Assembly (NCBI GenBank): GCA_037179515.1
Contig: JAXCGZ010022647.1
Location: forward strand, 21,001-85,000
Direction: 5' to 3'
Length of the DNA stretch: 64,000 bases
Source of the DNA: Halocaridina rubra
Lineage: Eukaryota; Arthropoda; Malacostraca; Decapoda; Atyidae
Below are positions 47,609 to 60,057 of this stretch, piece after piece. Below the pieces are notes generated by a model. That model was not told the DNA's origin. It was given only the letters and a program-made list of their open reading frames with translations, and did not search any database. Each line of letters opens with the position of its first letter. The stretch's first letter is position 1. The translations under genes were made by a program, and so were the position numbers.

Positions 47609-47913
<305 letters not shown>

Positions 47914-48799
47914 TAAATATATATATACACACAAAGTCCTCGGGTTTTCCGGTCCCAGAGTTACGATGTTTTGCTGTTATGACAGAGGCGTATAAATTAT
48001 TAAAAAATTATTAATAAATTAATTTTTCGACCTACCTGGGTGAACAGTTTATGAGCGTGGTGGACGAATACACAGCTAGCAGCACTGTTGTATTTGTATA
48101 TAGAAAGTTAATGGCTTTATTTATTTATTTGCTTATAAATTTGGTTATCTGAGTGAAGTACAGTGACCCATCGCTATATTTCGGTTTACCTTTTGCGAAT
48201 TCAGTGCATCGCGGTTTTTTTGGCAATTTTTATTTCTGGGTATATGCGAGAATCCGCAATATGTGGAAATATTAAAATTTTCAGTATTTTCATTATTTTA
48301 TTGAAAAAAAATTATTTTTCATTATTCTATTGATAAAAAAAATGTATATTCCAGCCTAAGGATAATAAAACTGTAAAAAATAGTAAAAAACATATATTTA
48401 AACATGTAACTCTGCACCATAGAAAATACAATACTGGCTTCAGAAAACGCAAAGGGTCACACCTACGTCAGATAGTACATATTAACATCTCCAGTATTTT
48501 CATTATTTTATTGATATAAAAAAGTATTTCTTAGCCTAAGAATAATAAAACAGTAAAAAATAGTAAAAAACAAATTTAAACATGTAACTCAGTATTGCAC
48601 CATGTAAAATACGATACCGGTATCGGCGTTTTGGAAAAAAAAAATGGTCGCACCTATGTGAGATTGTACACATTATAATTTCCAGTATTTTCATTATTTT
48701 ATTGATAAAAATAGTATTTCCTAACCTAAGAATAATAAAGCAGTAAGAAATAGTAAAAAATATAAATTAAAACATGTAACTCACAGTATTGCACCATGT

Positions 48800-49293
48800 A
48801 AAAGAGCTAAGGAGTGGAGAGACAAATGCTGGAAAAGGTTTAGGAGGAGAAAAAACATAAATGCCTGGAAAACCTACAAAAGAGCAAGAAATGACTACCT
48901 AAGTAAAAGGAGAGAGGCAGAGAGAGACTATGAGAGGGACATCACCAGGAAGGCTAAAGAAAATCCCAAGCTTTTCCACAGCTTTATCAGAGGAAAACTG
49001 AAGGTAAAAGAACAGGTTTTAAGGCTAAAGAGAGCGGATGGAAGCATCACTGAGACGGATGAAGAGATCTGCAAAGAATTGAACAAGGAGTTTCAGTCAG
49101 TATTTACAGTAGAAAATACCCCATCCCCTCAGATTGCAGTGATAGAAGCTCAAGGGCCGGTATTAGAGAACATCAACCTTACAGCCACAGAGGTATGCAA
49201 AGCGCTGATGGATTTAGATGTTCATAAAGCTACAGGTCCTGATGACATATCCCCTCATGTGCTTAAAAAATGCGCAAACACAATATCATTGAA
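48800..49293 (+). pseudogene. LINE-A copy 8, internal fragment
   Basis: Covers KRAKEWRDKCWKR to DDISPHVLKKCANTIS (endonuclease-RT linker to RT start), then stops abruptly at aacacaatatcat and continues as copy 9. Its reading frame is open to the junction. Confidence 0.85.
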
Positions 49294-51411
49294 GACATTC
49301 TTCCTGAGAGTAGAGGCACTGAGGACATGAGGAGGAACTATCAGAAAGGAGATTACATCAAAATGAATGAGCTTTTTGCAGTTATTGACTGGAGAACCTT
49401 ATTTTACAACAAATCTGTACAAGAAATGTATGACATCTTTTGTGAGAAATATGGGAAGATAGTAGATTGCTGCATACCTGTCACCAAAGTAGGTGTAATT
49501 CATGCCAGAGAGAAATGGTTCGATAATGGGTGTAAAAGAGCTAAGGAGTGGAGAGACAAATGCTGGAAAAGGTATAGGAGGAGAAAAAACATACATGCCT
49601 GGCAAACCTACAAAAGAGCAAGAAATGACTACCTAAGTAAAAGGAGAGAGGCAGAGAAAGATTATGAGAGGGACATCACCAGGAAGGCTAAAGAAAATCC
49701 CAAGCTTTTCCACAGCTTTATCAGAGGAAAACTGAAGGTAAAAGAACAGGTTTTAAGGCTAAAGAGAGCGGATGGAAGCATCACTGAGACGGACGAAGAG
49801 ATCTGCAAAGAATTGAACAAGGAGTTTCAGTCAGTATTTACAGTAGAAAATACCCCACCCCCTCAGATTGCAGTGAAAGAAGCTCAAGGGCCGGTATTAG
49901 AGAACATCAACCTTACAGCCACAGAGGTATGCAAAGCGCTGATGGATTTAGATGTTCATAAAGCTACAGGTCCTGATGACATATCCCCTCATGTGCTTAA
50001 AAAATGCGCAAACACAATATCAGTGGCACTAAGTATCATATTTAAGGAGTCATTGGAGTCGGGGGAGATTCCAAGATGCTGGAAACAAGCAAATGTGATA
50101 CCTATCTTCAAAAAGGGAAGGAGGGATACGGCTCTGAACTATAGACCAGTTTCCTTGACCAGCATAGTTTGCAAACTTATGGAGAAACTACTAAGGAAAC
50201 ATATCTCTCTTCACTTGGAATCCTTCAACTTTTTGTCAGTGAGGCAACATGGCTTCAGAGAAGGAAGATCAACAGTAACAAACTTATTAGAATTTTATGA
50301 TGAGGTAAGCCAAATCTTACAGGAAAGAGAGGGCTGGGCAGATTGCATATTCCTAGACTTCCAGAAAGCGTTTGACACTGTTCCACATGGGAGACTTATT
50401 AGGAAGCTGCAATCAATGGCTAGAATAGGTGGAAATGTTTTGGAATGGATAAAAACTTACTTAGAAGGAAGGAAACAGAGGGTTAGAGTAAGACACTCAG
50501 TGTCTGAATGGAGAAGAGTTAGTAGTGGAGTTCCACAGGGTTCAGTTTTAGGGCCACTTTTGTTCCTTGTATATGTAAATGACCTACCAGAGTCTGTAAA
50601 TTCATTCATGAATATGTTTGCAGATGATGCAAAGATTGTGAAGAAAGTAAAAAACGAGAACAATGGTAGAGAACTTCAGGAGGATCTAAATAATCTGCAT
50701 GAGTGGTCAGAAAAGTTGCTAATGAAATTCAATACTTCAAAATGTAAGGTAATGAGAATGGGTACAAGTGCAAGAAGGCCCAAGCTTGACTACTCGGTGG
50801 CTGGAGTACAACTTCAAGAGACAGAAAATGAGAGAGATCTAGGAGTAAACATACAGGCAGATTTGTCTCCAGAAATACATATAAATGGCATAGTAAGGGC
50901 AGCATATGCATTCTTATCAAATGTAAGGGTAGCCTTCAGGCACATGGACAAGGAAATGTTCAGAAATATTTATGTAAGCTATGTGAGGCCAAAACTCGAA
51001 TATGCAGCCCCCTTTTGGAATCCGCACTTGAAAAAGCACATAGCTAAGCTTGAAAAAGTTCAAAGACATGCCACGAAACTGGTGCCAGAAATACGCAATC
51101 TCAGTTATGATGAGAGGCTGAGGGAATTAGACTTACCATCACTCGAAGCTAGAAGAGTGAGGGGGGATATGGTGACAGTCTTTAAATTCCTTCATGGTTA
51201 TGATAGAGTGGATAGGGATCGATATTTTGATATGGCTGGCTCTAGAACTAGAGGTCATAGTTTGAAGCTTGGTAAGAAAACTTCTTTGCAGGATGTAAGG
51301 AAATTCTTTTTCAGTGTAAGAGTAGTTGATAATTGGAATTGGCTAAGCGAGGAGGTAGTTAATGCTATCTCAATCCATAGTTTTAAGGACAGGTATGATA
51401 AGTATCACTAA
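49270..51411 (+). CDS. LINE-A copy 9 ORF2: open reverse transcriptase, 5'-truncated
   Basis: The best-preserved transposon frame here: 713 codons without a stop. The first five residues come from copy 8 across the junction; the LINE-A match starts at IIEDILPESRGTEDMRRNYQ, so the endonuclease is missing. RT motifs: KKGRRDTALNYRPVSLTSI (about residue 280), LDFQKAFDTVPHGRL (about 361, catalytic Asp), SSGVPQGSVLGPLLFLVYVND (about 417), MFADDAKIVKK (about 450, catalytic Asp pair). The C-terminal domain ends FKDRYDKYH. The enzyme would copy LINE RNA at a nicked target; without the endonuclease this copy is not autonomous. Little decay suggests a young insertion. CR1-like by its untailed, short-repeat 3' end. 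Confidence 0.88.
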   Translation: MRKHNIIEDILPESRGTEDMRRNYQKGDYIKMNELFAVIDWRTLFYNKSVQEMYDIFCEKYGKIVDCCIPVTKVGVIHAREKWFDNGCKRAKEWRDKCWKRYRRRKNIHAWQTYKRARNDYLSKRREAEKDYERDITRKAKENPKLFHSFIRGKLKVKEQVLRLKRADGSITETDEEICKELNKEFQSVFTVENTPPPQIAVKEAQGPVLENINLTATEVCKALMDLDVHKATGPDDISPHVLKKCANTISVALSIIFKESLESGEIPRCWKQANVIPIFKKGRRDTALNYRPVSLTSIVCKLMEKLLRKHISLHLESFNFLSVRQHGFREGRSTVTNLLEFYDEVSQILQEREGWADCIFLDFQKAFDTVPHGRLIRKLQSMARIGGNVLEWIKTYLEGRKQRVRVRHSVSEWRRVSSGVPQGSVLGPLLFLVYVNDLPESVNSFMNMFADDAKIVKKVKNENNGRELQEDLNNLHEWSEKLLMKFNTSKCKVMRMGTSARRPKLDYSVAGVQLQETENERDLGVNIQADLSPEIHINGIVRAAYAFLSNVRVAFRHMDKEMFRNIYVSYVRPKLEYAAPFWNPHLKKHIAKLEKVQRHATKLVPEIRNLSYDERLRELDLPSLEARRVRGDMVTVFKFLHGYDRVDRDRYFDMAGSRTRGHSLKLGKKTSLQDVRKFFFSVRVVDNWNWLSEEVVNAISIHSFKDRYDKYH

Positions 51412-51488
51412 GTCTAAAATGGAACAGATCAGGAGACGGGAAGATACGAGCTTTGGGCTCTTTCCCGTAAACACAATTAGGTAATCAC
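51412..51488 (+). mobile_element. LINE-A 3' UTR and tail
   Basis: gggctctttcccgtaaacac then acaattaggtaatc. The short 3' end is shared by all copies. No poly-A. Confidence 0.8.
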
Positions 51489-51780
51489 AATAGCGTACAC
51501 TGTATGGGCGTCTTGGAAAACGCAAAGGGTTGTACCTATGTGAGATAGTACATGGGATGCTATTGGCTGATGGGTGGGAGACGACGAATCACAGAATTGT
51601 TTTTTGGTATGTTTTGTATCATGGAGTCTGATTGGCTTTTTGACTGAAGCTTCATTCTCTCATCATCTTCCATTGTTTCGCCACACCCGTTCAGTCTTCT
51701 CACGTGTGTAACATTTGTGTTGTGCCTCTTAATACATTGTGCTTGTGATTTTGTGAAACTTTTGTATTTCAACCTCTGCA

Positions 51781-52264
51781 ATGCCTCCCAAGCATCCTTC
51801 ATCTTCTAAGGCTTCTGGTAGTGAGCCTAAGCAGCAAAGGAAGATGTTGACCATAACAGAAAAGGTAAAACTGTTAGATATGCTGAAGGAAGGAAGAAGG
51901 TTCGCGGATGTCGGCTGCCATTTTGGTGTCAACGAATCTAGTGTTCGATACATAAAAAAGGACGAGGCAAATACCAGGATAACAGCGACTATTATCTTTA
52001 GTAAAACAGCGAAGAGGGTCATAGCAACCCACAATAAGATAATAGTGCAAATGGAATCTGCTTTGGCCTTGTGGATTACTGATTGCAGGAAGAAGAACAT
52101 TAACTTAGACAGCAGTATCATACAAATAAAGGTGAAGATGTTGTACGAGACATTCGCTGCAAACGAACTCGACGATGACAGTGGCGACCGTGAGGAGGAG
52201 GAGAAAGAAGAAGATATCGATGACCCACAACCAGGACCCTCCAGCGATTCTCCACAGAGGAAAC
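51781..52264 (+). pseudogene. Tigger1 transposase, 5' part (CENP-B/pogo type)
   Basis: MPPKHPSSSKASGSEPKQQR followed by a psq/CENP-B HTH: KMLTITEKVKLLDMLKEGRR and GVNESSVRYIKK. This start is typical of Tigger-family transposases. The frame runs to a PQRK sequence at 52,260, where the LTR retrotransposon is inserted; it resumes at 55,832. The HTH binds the element's ends (family knowledge). Confidence 0.85.
52260..52264 (+). repeat. Target site duplication GAAAC, left
   Basis: Five bases identical to 55,827-55,831 flank the LTR element. Confidence 0.85.
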
Positions 52265-52461
52265 TGTTATGATATAAGTGATCTAATCCTTTATTTATAA
52301 TAAGGTTATCCCCTTTATTGCACCTCTTTTGTTTTCATTGTACTTATACCCGCTGTTGGTTTTCTAACGTTTATGTTGATTGAGCCGACCGGCACCCATC
52401 TTGCAGCAATAAACTGGAAGCCATGATTTCTGCTTCTTATTAGGCACAACAAACCTTAAGA
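52265..52461 (+). repeat. 5' LTR
   Basis: 197 bp, starts TGTTATGATA and ends ACCTTAAGA. It differs from the 3' LTR at six positions by my count. It carries aataaactgg as a possible poly-A signal. Confidence 0.92.
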
Positions 52462-52463
52462 TT

Positions 52464-52478
52464 TGGCAACGATTGAAC
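52464..52478 (+). promoter_or_regulatory. Putative tRNA primer-binding site
   Basis: TGGCAACGATTGAAC begins 2 bp after the LTR, with the TGG that pairs to a tRNA CCA end. Confidence 0.5.
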
Positions 52479-52822
52479 ATGCCATGGATATGGGAAACCT
52501 CTCAAGTTTGGTTATATTACTGGCTTAAATAGATTCGCCTTGCAAGGCTTCTGGTAGGTGCCAAATGTTTTGTTTGCCGACGCCGGGTTAGGCTACCATG
52601 GTTATGCCTAATTGGATCCTGAATTGATGCTGCATGATTCACCTCGACTAGGCTAGTGTTGGATTGAAGCCTAGGTCCCCTGTATGATGTTGCTGCAGTT
52701 TTGGGCGCATGTTTCTTCAAGCCTAGCATACGTTTTTGCTATCCTAGCATACCGAATTGTCGGTTGTTTGGGTGCTAGATTAGCCTAAGTATTTGTGGAT
52801 ACTGGTAAAATTACAGAATAGG

Positions 52823-53766
52823 TCCGCAATGTCGTCGTCGTTGAATCAGATTAGAATTGATTGTTTTAATCCATCGAAAATTTCCTTGGAATTATGGCTA
52901 AGCCTATTAGAGGCACATTTTAGTCATTTAAATGTCACTGAGGCTGACAATAAAAAAAATCTCCTGCTTGTGTCATTGGGTACTGATGTTTTTAGTGTTT
53001 TAGGCAATCTTTGTGCTCCTGATTTACCCCACACAAAGTCTTATGCAGACTTGGTTCAGTAATTGTAAGGTCATTTTATTGTTAAGCATTCTTATTACAG
53101 AAGTTTGATAGCCTTCCAGCAAAGAAAAAAAAAAGGAAGGATGAGAGTGTAAAAGAACTGTATGCTGATTTAATGGCTCTAGCAAAGCATTGTAATATTG
53201 GCAACCAATTTGATGGTAGAGTAAGAGATCAGTTATTTATGGCTGTAGATGCTGAAGTTTATTTTTCAAATTTAGTGGCTCTCAACATAGATCTCCAAGC
53301 AATGACCTCTCAGGCTACTTTGGAGAGAATTTTGAACATGGAGAAAGCATTTGTAAGTGAGAAAGATGAGGTTCAGTCACAGGTTCAGGTTGTAAGAAGA
53401 AAATATGTAGGTTTATCTTGTCAACATTGTGGTTTCTCTCATGACAGCTTTTATTGTAGATTTAAGCATTTATCATGTAATAATTGTCATAAAAAGGGTC
53501 ATTTACAGAAGGTTTGTAAAGAAGCCAAAAGAGAGAGTGGTTATAGTACAGCTAAAGGTTCAAATAAACCAAGCAAGAAAGATTTTAGTAGTAAACTTAA
53601 TTTTAATAGTAGGAAAACTGTAAAGATTGTGGATGATCAAGATGTATCATTAAGTGATAATGATGATGAGGATGATAAATTGTTAACTGTCAGAGATAAA
53701 ATCTATGCTGTTCATGCTGAACAATTTTATTTTTCTGTTAATAAGATGCTTCACCTGTTGGTGTAG
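52823..53766 (+). pseudogene. gag of the LTR element
   Basis: Starts near MSSSLNQIRIDCFNPSKISL, with the capsid-like SLELWLSLLEAHFSHLNV and TKSYADLVQ. Two stops follow at 53,063 and 53,069 and a frame slip in the A run near 53,125. The frame then stays open (LYADLMALAKHCNIGNQFDG) through two zinc knuckles: CQHCGFSHDSFYC, then CNNCHKKGHLQKVC, a canonical CCHC. Gag packages the element RNA (family knowledge). The frame ends at 53,766 where the deleted region begins. Confidence 0.82.
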
Positions 53767-55535
53767 GATGTGTGTTATTGCAAAAGGTCAATGAAGTAGA
53801 AAGACCTATTTATTTTGCAAGTAAGAAATTGAGTAGTGCTGAAATGAAATATTCATAGTTGGATAAAGAAGGATTGTCTTTGATTTTGGCTGTCAAAAGA
53901 TTTAGATATTTTCTTTTGGGTAGAAAATTTATGGCCAGAATGGACCATAAACCACTTTTAGGATTGTTTGGTAAAGATAAGCCAATTCCTCAGAATGCCA
54001 ATTCTAGGATACAAAGATGGGCTTTGTTACTTTCTCAATATGACTTTGATCTAGTGCATAAACCTGGAAAGGAAATTGTTATTGCCGATGCACTTAGCCG
54101 TCTTCCAGTAGAAGATGAAATTCAGTCTGGGATTCCTGCTGAGTATGTAAGATTAGTGGAATTGCTTGATTTTGATGAAATATCTTATAAGGTAATTAGA
54201 TAATATAATAAGAGAGATAAAGTGATGTCTCAGTTAATTAATTGTCTAAGATTTGGTTGGTCTAAAAAAAATAATTTGTCACTCATGGAATTTTGTAATG
54301 TTAAAGATGAATTGTCTCTTCATAATGATGTAGTGTTATACAGGAATCATATTGTAATACCTGTAGAATTGAGGTGTAAGGTATTGACTCATTTACATAA
54401 TGGTCATAATGGAATAAATGCCATGAAAACAGAGGCTAGGAAATGGGTTTGGTGGCCAAAGATTGACCAAGACCTTGCAGAGATGACAAAGAATTGTAAT
54501 ATTTGTTTTAAGAATTATAAACAACCACCAGCTAATACTTTGTCATGGCCTAATACGGGAAAACCATGGTCTAGGGTCCATATGGACTATGCAGGTCCTA
54601 TTGATGGTAAATATTTTCTAATTGTCATTGATTCTTATAGTAAGTTCTTAGATATACAGTTCTCTAGTTCTACAACATCTGGTGTCACTATAAATCACCT
54701 AAGGAAAGTATTTTCTAATTTTGGCTTGCCAGACATGATAGTGTCAGATAATGCCCCTAATTTTGTATCGCAGGAAATGGTGTTTTTGCAAAAGAATGGT
54801 ATAAAACATGTTTGTCCTGCCCCTTATCATCCAGCCTCTGATGGTCTTACAGAAAGAGCTGTAAGGACATTTAAGGAGGGTTTAAGAAAATTTAAAGAGG
54901 GAGATTATACTACTAGAGTTTGTCGTTTTCTTTATAACTATAGAAGAACTGTACATTCTGCTACAGGAAAAGCTCCTGCAGAGATTATGTTTAATAGAAA
55001 TTTCAGAGGTACTGTAGATGTAAAGCTGAAAGAAAGTAAAGAATGTAATGATAGTCTTTCAAATGAAGAAAACATGTACAAAGTTGATGATGCTGTGTTT
55101 GCACGTAACTATGGTAAAGGTCCACTATGGGTGGAAGGTAGAATTGTAGAAGTATTGGGTTTAAGAAATTAAAAAGTGCAAGTACATTGTTCAGGGAATA
55201 TGATATGGAAAAGAAATTCTGATCAATTGATGCATAGATATTTTGGAGATTTCAATCAGTCTAATAATGAAATGTTGAATAATGATTATGATAATCCTGT
55301 TGTAAGTGAAATTGAAGCTGATAATCCTGTTGTAACAAGTGTTCCTAGTGAATTACCAACCAATTCTAATATTATAGAAACAAATGGTGTACTTTCAAGA
55401 GATGTTATTAATGTACCTTCAAGAGATGTAAGTAATAGTGCATGTGATGAGTTTCCTATACAGACTCCAGTAGTGAGAAGGTCTCAAAGAAATATCAAAC
55501 CCCCTGATCGTCTTAATTTGCAAATAGTGTTTTGA
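53745..55535 (+). pseudogene. pol remnant: RNase H and integrase
   Basis: RNase H starts DASPVGVGCVL, then KLSSAEMKYS, a stop, LDKEGLSLILAVKRFRYFLL, MDHKPLLGL and the DALSRLP end. Integrase: HHCC zinc domain (HNGHNGINAMK to CNICF), catalytic Asp in HMDYAGPIDG, Asp in IVSDNAPNFVS, Glu in DGLTERAVRTFKEG. The C-terminal tail reads VVRRSQRNIKPPDRLNL. In-frame stops lie at 53,857, 54,201 and 55,170. The start is abrupt: no protease, no RT YxDD box. Confidence 0.88.
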
Positions 55536-55617
55536 ACTCCTTATATAGAATTTTCATGTGTGCCTTGTTTTAAGAAATTGATGATTTATTTTTTATATGT
55601 GATGTATTGCAAATTCT

Positions 55618-55629
55618 AGGGGAAAGGAA
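55618..55629 (+). promoter_or_regulatory. Polypurine tract
   Basis: AGGGGAAAGGAA lies directly before the 3' LTR, the usual plus-strand primer position. Confidence 0.8.
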
Positions 55630-55826
55630 TGTTATGATATAAGTGATCTAATCCTTTATTTATAATAAGGTTATCCCCTTTATCGCACCTCTTTTGTTTT
55701 CATTATACTTATACCCGCTGTTGGTTTTCTAACGTTTATGTTGATTGAGCCGACCAGCACCCATCTTGCAGCAATAAACTGGAAGCCATGATTTCTACTT
55801 CTTATTAGGCACTACAAACCTTAACA
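55630..55826 (+). repeat. 3' LTR
   Basis: 197 bp, TGTTATGATA to CCTTAACA, same length as the 5' LTR. Confidence 0.93.
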
Positions 55827-55831
55827 GAAAC
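55827..55831 (+). repeat. Target site duplication GAAAC, right
   Basis: Repeats 52,260-52,264. Confidence 0.85.
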
Positions 55832-56175
55832 GATCGTTTGTTGCAAGCAAGGGATGGTTCGCCAAATTTAAAAAATGCTATGGCCTAAAGAGCGTTTCAG
55901 TGCATGGCCAAGCTGCCTCTGCAGATACAAGACCATCTTCGCACAAAAGAAGAAACAGCGACAGCAACTCCCCATTACCATGTTCTTCTCTGCCAATAAG
56001 CAGCCGTAAAGCTGTCATTAGCTGTGGAGTATTTGGCTGTGGAGTATGTACACGTAATCATCACGTCATTCACGGTAAACTTACCTATCATGTTCATATA
56101 AATTTACGCTTGCACGCTGTTATTAATAAAGTAAAGGGTGGTTTGTTAACAGTGCAGGGAGGGTTTATACAGTAA
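55832..56175 (+). pseudogene. Tigger1 transposase, continuation and truncated end
   Basis: Directly after the LTR element the Tigger frame resumes: SFVASKGWFAKFKKCYGLKS and VSVHGQAASADT match the second HTH/linker of Tigger transposases. The DDE catalytic domain never follows. The frame runs into unrelated residues and stops at 56,173, so Tigger1 was already an internally deleted copy. Confidence 0.8.
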
Positions 56176-56647
56176 AGGTAAAAATAAATGTACAATACCT
56201 ATGTATATATGGTGCTTCTACTTTGCGGCTTTTCACCTATCATGGCCGGTGTTTGGTAATTTGCAAAATTACCAAAGACATAGTCGTAAATACGATATTA
56301 TGCCGAACAGTTTGTTGAGCGTGGCACATGAATACGTTGTTACGTGGCATTGTTGTATGCGCATATATTAAGTTAATGGTCTTATTTATTTATTCGTTTA
56401 TATACTTGCTTATTTGGTGGAATTAGATTTCATTTATTTACAAAATCACCAAATACATAGCCATAAATACGATCTTCATGCGAAATACTTTGTTAAGCGT
56501 CGCGAAAGAATGCGTCGTCTCGCTGCATTAGACTGTGAAGAAGAAAAACAAGTGTCGCTCAGTTTGCTCTTTTATGCCATATTATTTCTCGTGCTCATCT
56601 GCTCTCTTGTTGACTTAGCTCGTGTTTGCTCGTTATTGACCTGTACT

Positions 56648-57302
56648 ATGCCTCCCAAGAGTAGTGGTGATTTTTCTGATGCCAATGCTGCTAAGTAAAG
56701 GAAAGCTATCACCATGGAAATTAAAGTTGAAATAGTAAAATGCTCGGAAAAGGTAGAAAGTGCTACGAACATTGGCCGCTCACCGGAGATAGCCCATTTG
56801 ACTATGGTAACAATAACTAAGGATAAATATTGCATCCTTTAATGTGTGAAAGGTTCTGCTCCTATGATGTCCACTCTTCTTCTTTGTCTACATCCTATGA
56901 TGTCCACATTGACTATTAAGCAGTGTAGTGGCCTTATGATCAAGATGGAGAGATTATTGGTGCTTTGGCTGGATGACCAGCTTTGACGACACATCTCAGT
57001 GAGGCTCATGTTAATACAGGAAAAAGCTAAAAGATTGTTTGATGTTGTGCAAAGTGGAAAAGGAGAAGGGAGTGAAAGTGAAGAATTTGTGGTCAGTAGG
57101 GGTTGTTTAAACTGTCTTAAGATTTGTGCTAATTTGCATACCTAAAGGTGAAAGGTGAAGCTGCTAGTGGTGATAAGAAAGCAGCAAAAGAGTTTCCCTG
57201 TGTGTTAGTAGAAATAATGAAGGAGGGGGGTTACAGTTCCAAACAAGTACATAACGTGGATGAGTCTGGTTTGTTCTGTAAGCATATGCCTAGTTGTACA
57301 GT
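56648..57302 (+). pseudogene. Tigger2 transposase, 5' part
   Basis: MPPKSSGDFSDANAAK, a stop, then RKAITMEIKVEIVKCSEK: the CENP-B-type HTH start. Next come MERLLVLWLDDQL and LMLIQEKAKRLFDVVQSGKG, then GEAASGDKKAAKEFPCVLV and VHNVDESGLFCKHMPS, which carries the first catalytic Asp. Several stops and frame changes. Interrupted at about 57,303. Confidence 0.82.
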
Positions 57303-58455
<1,153 letters not shown>

Positions 58456-59470
58456 ATTCCTTGTATATCGCTAAGGAAGAGAAGATAGCATAAGGCCATA
58501 AAGTCAGCAAGAAGAGACTGGCTTTGCTTTTAGGGGCTAATGCTGCTGGAGACTTGAAGCTGAAGCGTTTGATGGTTTACTTTGCAGAAAATTCAAGGGA
58601 ACTCAAGGGCATTTGGAAGGGTCAACTGCCTGTCATCTGGAAGTCGAACAAGAAGGCTTGGGTAATGCTTTAGATATATGAGGACTAGTTCAGCAACCAT
58701 TTTTTGCCATAAATGGAGAGGTACCGTGCTTCCAAAGGTCTTTCCTTTAAGGCACTGCTAGTGCTGGACAATGCCCCTGGTCACCCTCCCAATTTGGATG
58801 ACTTTCATCCTAATGTAAAGGTGGTTTACTTTCCACCTAATACCACTTCCCTTTTACAGCCAATGGATCAGGGGGTCATTGCCTCTTTCAAGGCCTACTA
58901 CCTTCAAAGGACAATTGCTATGGCTTTCAGGGCAACTGAAAAGGACAAGAACTTGACTCTTGTGGACTTCTAGAAGTCGTACAATATTCTTCAGGCTGTG
59001 CAAATATTTTAAGGAGGAAGTTAAGCAGATAAGCTTGAATGGAGTATGAAAGAAATTGTGCCCCTAGTTTGTGAATAACTTCCATGGCTTTGAGGAGACA
59101 CTTGAGGCTGTCACTAAGAACGTTGTTGTCCTGAGTAAGGAGCTCAAGTTGGATGTGGAGCCTGATGATGTTACAGAGCTGCTGGAATCTCATGGAGAGG
59201 AGTTATCTGCTGAGGACCTCATGCAACTAGAGAAGAGATGGTTGAAGAGGAAGAAATACATGCAACAAGCTCAGAGCCCAAGAGATTCACAAGCAGGGAA
59301 TTGAAAGAATCTTTAGCACTGATAGAGGAAGGGCTGGCAAAACTCGAGGCTCAGGACCTCAACACTGCCAGGTATACTAAGGTTGACAGAGGGGTCACAG
59401 ATTGCCTGCAGTGTTACAAGAAAATTGAGGAGGAGAAGAAGAGGACATCCTTCCACACTCACCTCAACTA
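58456..59470 (+). pseudogene. Tigger2 transposase, 3' part
   Basis: Open at 58,713-58,973: MERYRASKGLSFKALLVLDN with the second Asp in LVLDNAPGHP, VVYFPPNTTSLLQPMDQGVI with the third Asp, then FKAYYLQRTI. Later segments (KRFTSRELKESLALIEEGLA, TKVDRGVTDCLQCYKKIEEE) match Tigger C-termini. Frameshifts separate the parts. The DDE residues visible here and at 57,255 are all intact as words. Confidence 0.83.
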
Positions 59471-59968
59471 ATTATTCATGAAGGTAGATCTCCCAGCAAT
59501 ACATCCTGTACCCTCTACCCCAGGTGCCTTCATAGACTCACCTGCCCCAGTATCTCCAGCATCTGCTGCAGTTCTCTTGCCTCTCTAGACTCACCTGCTC
59601 CAGTCTCCTCAGCACTTGCCTCTCCAGATTCCTCCTCCTTATAAGCCTGTCTGTCTCACCCTCCCTTGCAATGCCCATTGCAGTGTGCAAGTTAAGCACA
59701 CAAGTAAAGGTACTCAATACTGTATAGTGTACTTTAACTGTTTTTGTGTCTTAGATAACAGGAGTAAAGGTAAGCAATACTGTATAGTGTACTTTTTATG
59801 TCTTTTTTTTTGTCCTAGATTATGAACTTAGATTATATTTCTGTCTTAGATTATTTATTTTTAGCACTGGTGTTGAGCCTAAGTTCATATTTAGGTGTGT
59901 TCCGAATTACAATAAAACCGGGTTATGACAGCTGTCAGGTATGGAAGCCTGTCGTTATTTGGGGACCT
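59471..59968 (+). mobile_element. Tigger2 3' UTR and right end
   Basis: Non-coding; contains a duplicated caatactgtatagtgtactt at 59,717 and 59,777. Ends at ggggacctcctg next to tata. Confidence 0.55.
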
Positions 59969-59969
59969 C

Positions 59970-60056
<87 letters not shown>
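59969..60056. repeat. (TA)n microsatellite
   Basis: About 43 TA units between Tigger2 and MITE M1 copy 2. Confidence 0.97.

Positions 60057-60057
<1 letters not shown>

Larger units (their letters stand above)
52265..55826 (+). mobile_element. Ty3/Gypsy-type LTR retrotransposon, internally deleted
   Basis: 3,562 bp with two 197-bp LTRs and a GAAAC target duplication. Order: LTR, primer site, gag with zinc knuckles, then directly RNase H, integrase, chromodomain-free tail, purine tract, LTR. Protease and the RT palm are absent. RNase H before integrase places it in Ty3/Gypsy rather than Copia. Confidence 0.9.
48161..56245 (+). mobile_element. Tigger1: Tigger/pogo-like transposon, itself interrupted
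   Basis: Starts TA-CAGTGACCCATCGC. A leader with three ~195-bp tandem units follows (gtattttcattattttattg at about 48,285, 48,495 and 48,690). LINE-A copies 8 and 9 lie at 48,800-51,488, the leader resumes at 51,489, then the transposase begins at 51,781, broken by an LTR element. The right end near 56,245 (ttttcacctatcatggccgg, typical Tigger 3' wording) is not precisely defined. Confidence 0.65.

Noticed and set aside
49270..51411. Host telomerase or domesticated reverse transcriptase gene
   Set aside because: Near-identical damaged copies at 43.6, 46.4 and 48.8 kb and a shared 3' UTR show it is a LINE.
51781..52272. Host CENP-B or jerky-like DNA-binding gene
   Set aside because: Transposon ends, a TA-flanked leader with tandem repeats, missing DDE domain and an LTR insertion point to a dead Tigger copy.
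54222..55172. Endogenous retrovirus with envelope
   Set aside because: No envelope-like frame after integrase; the last frame is the integrase C-terminal tail. Ty3/Gypsy retrotransposon is sufficient.
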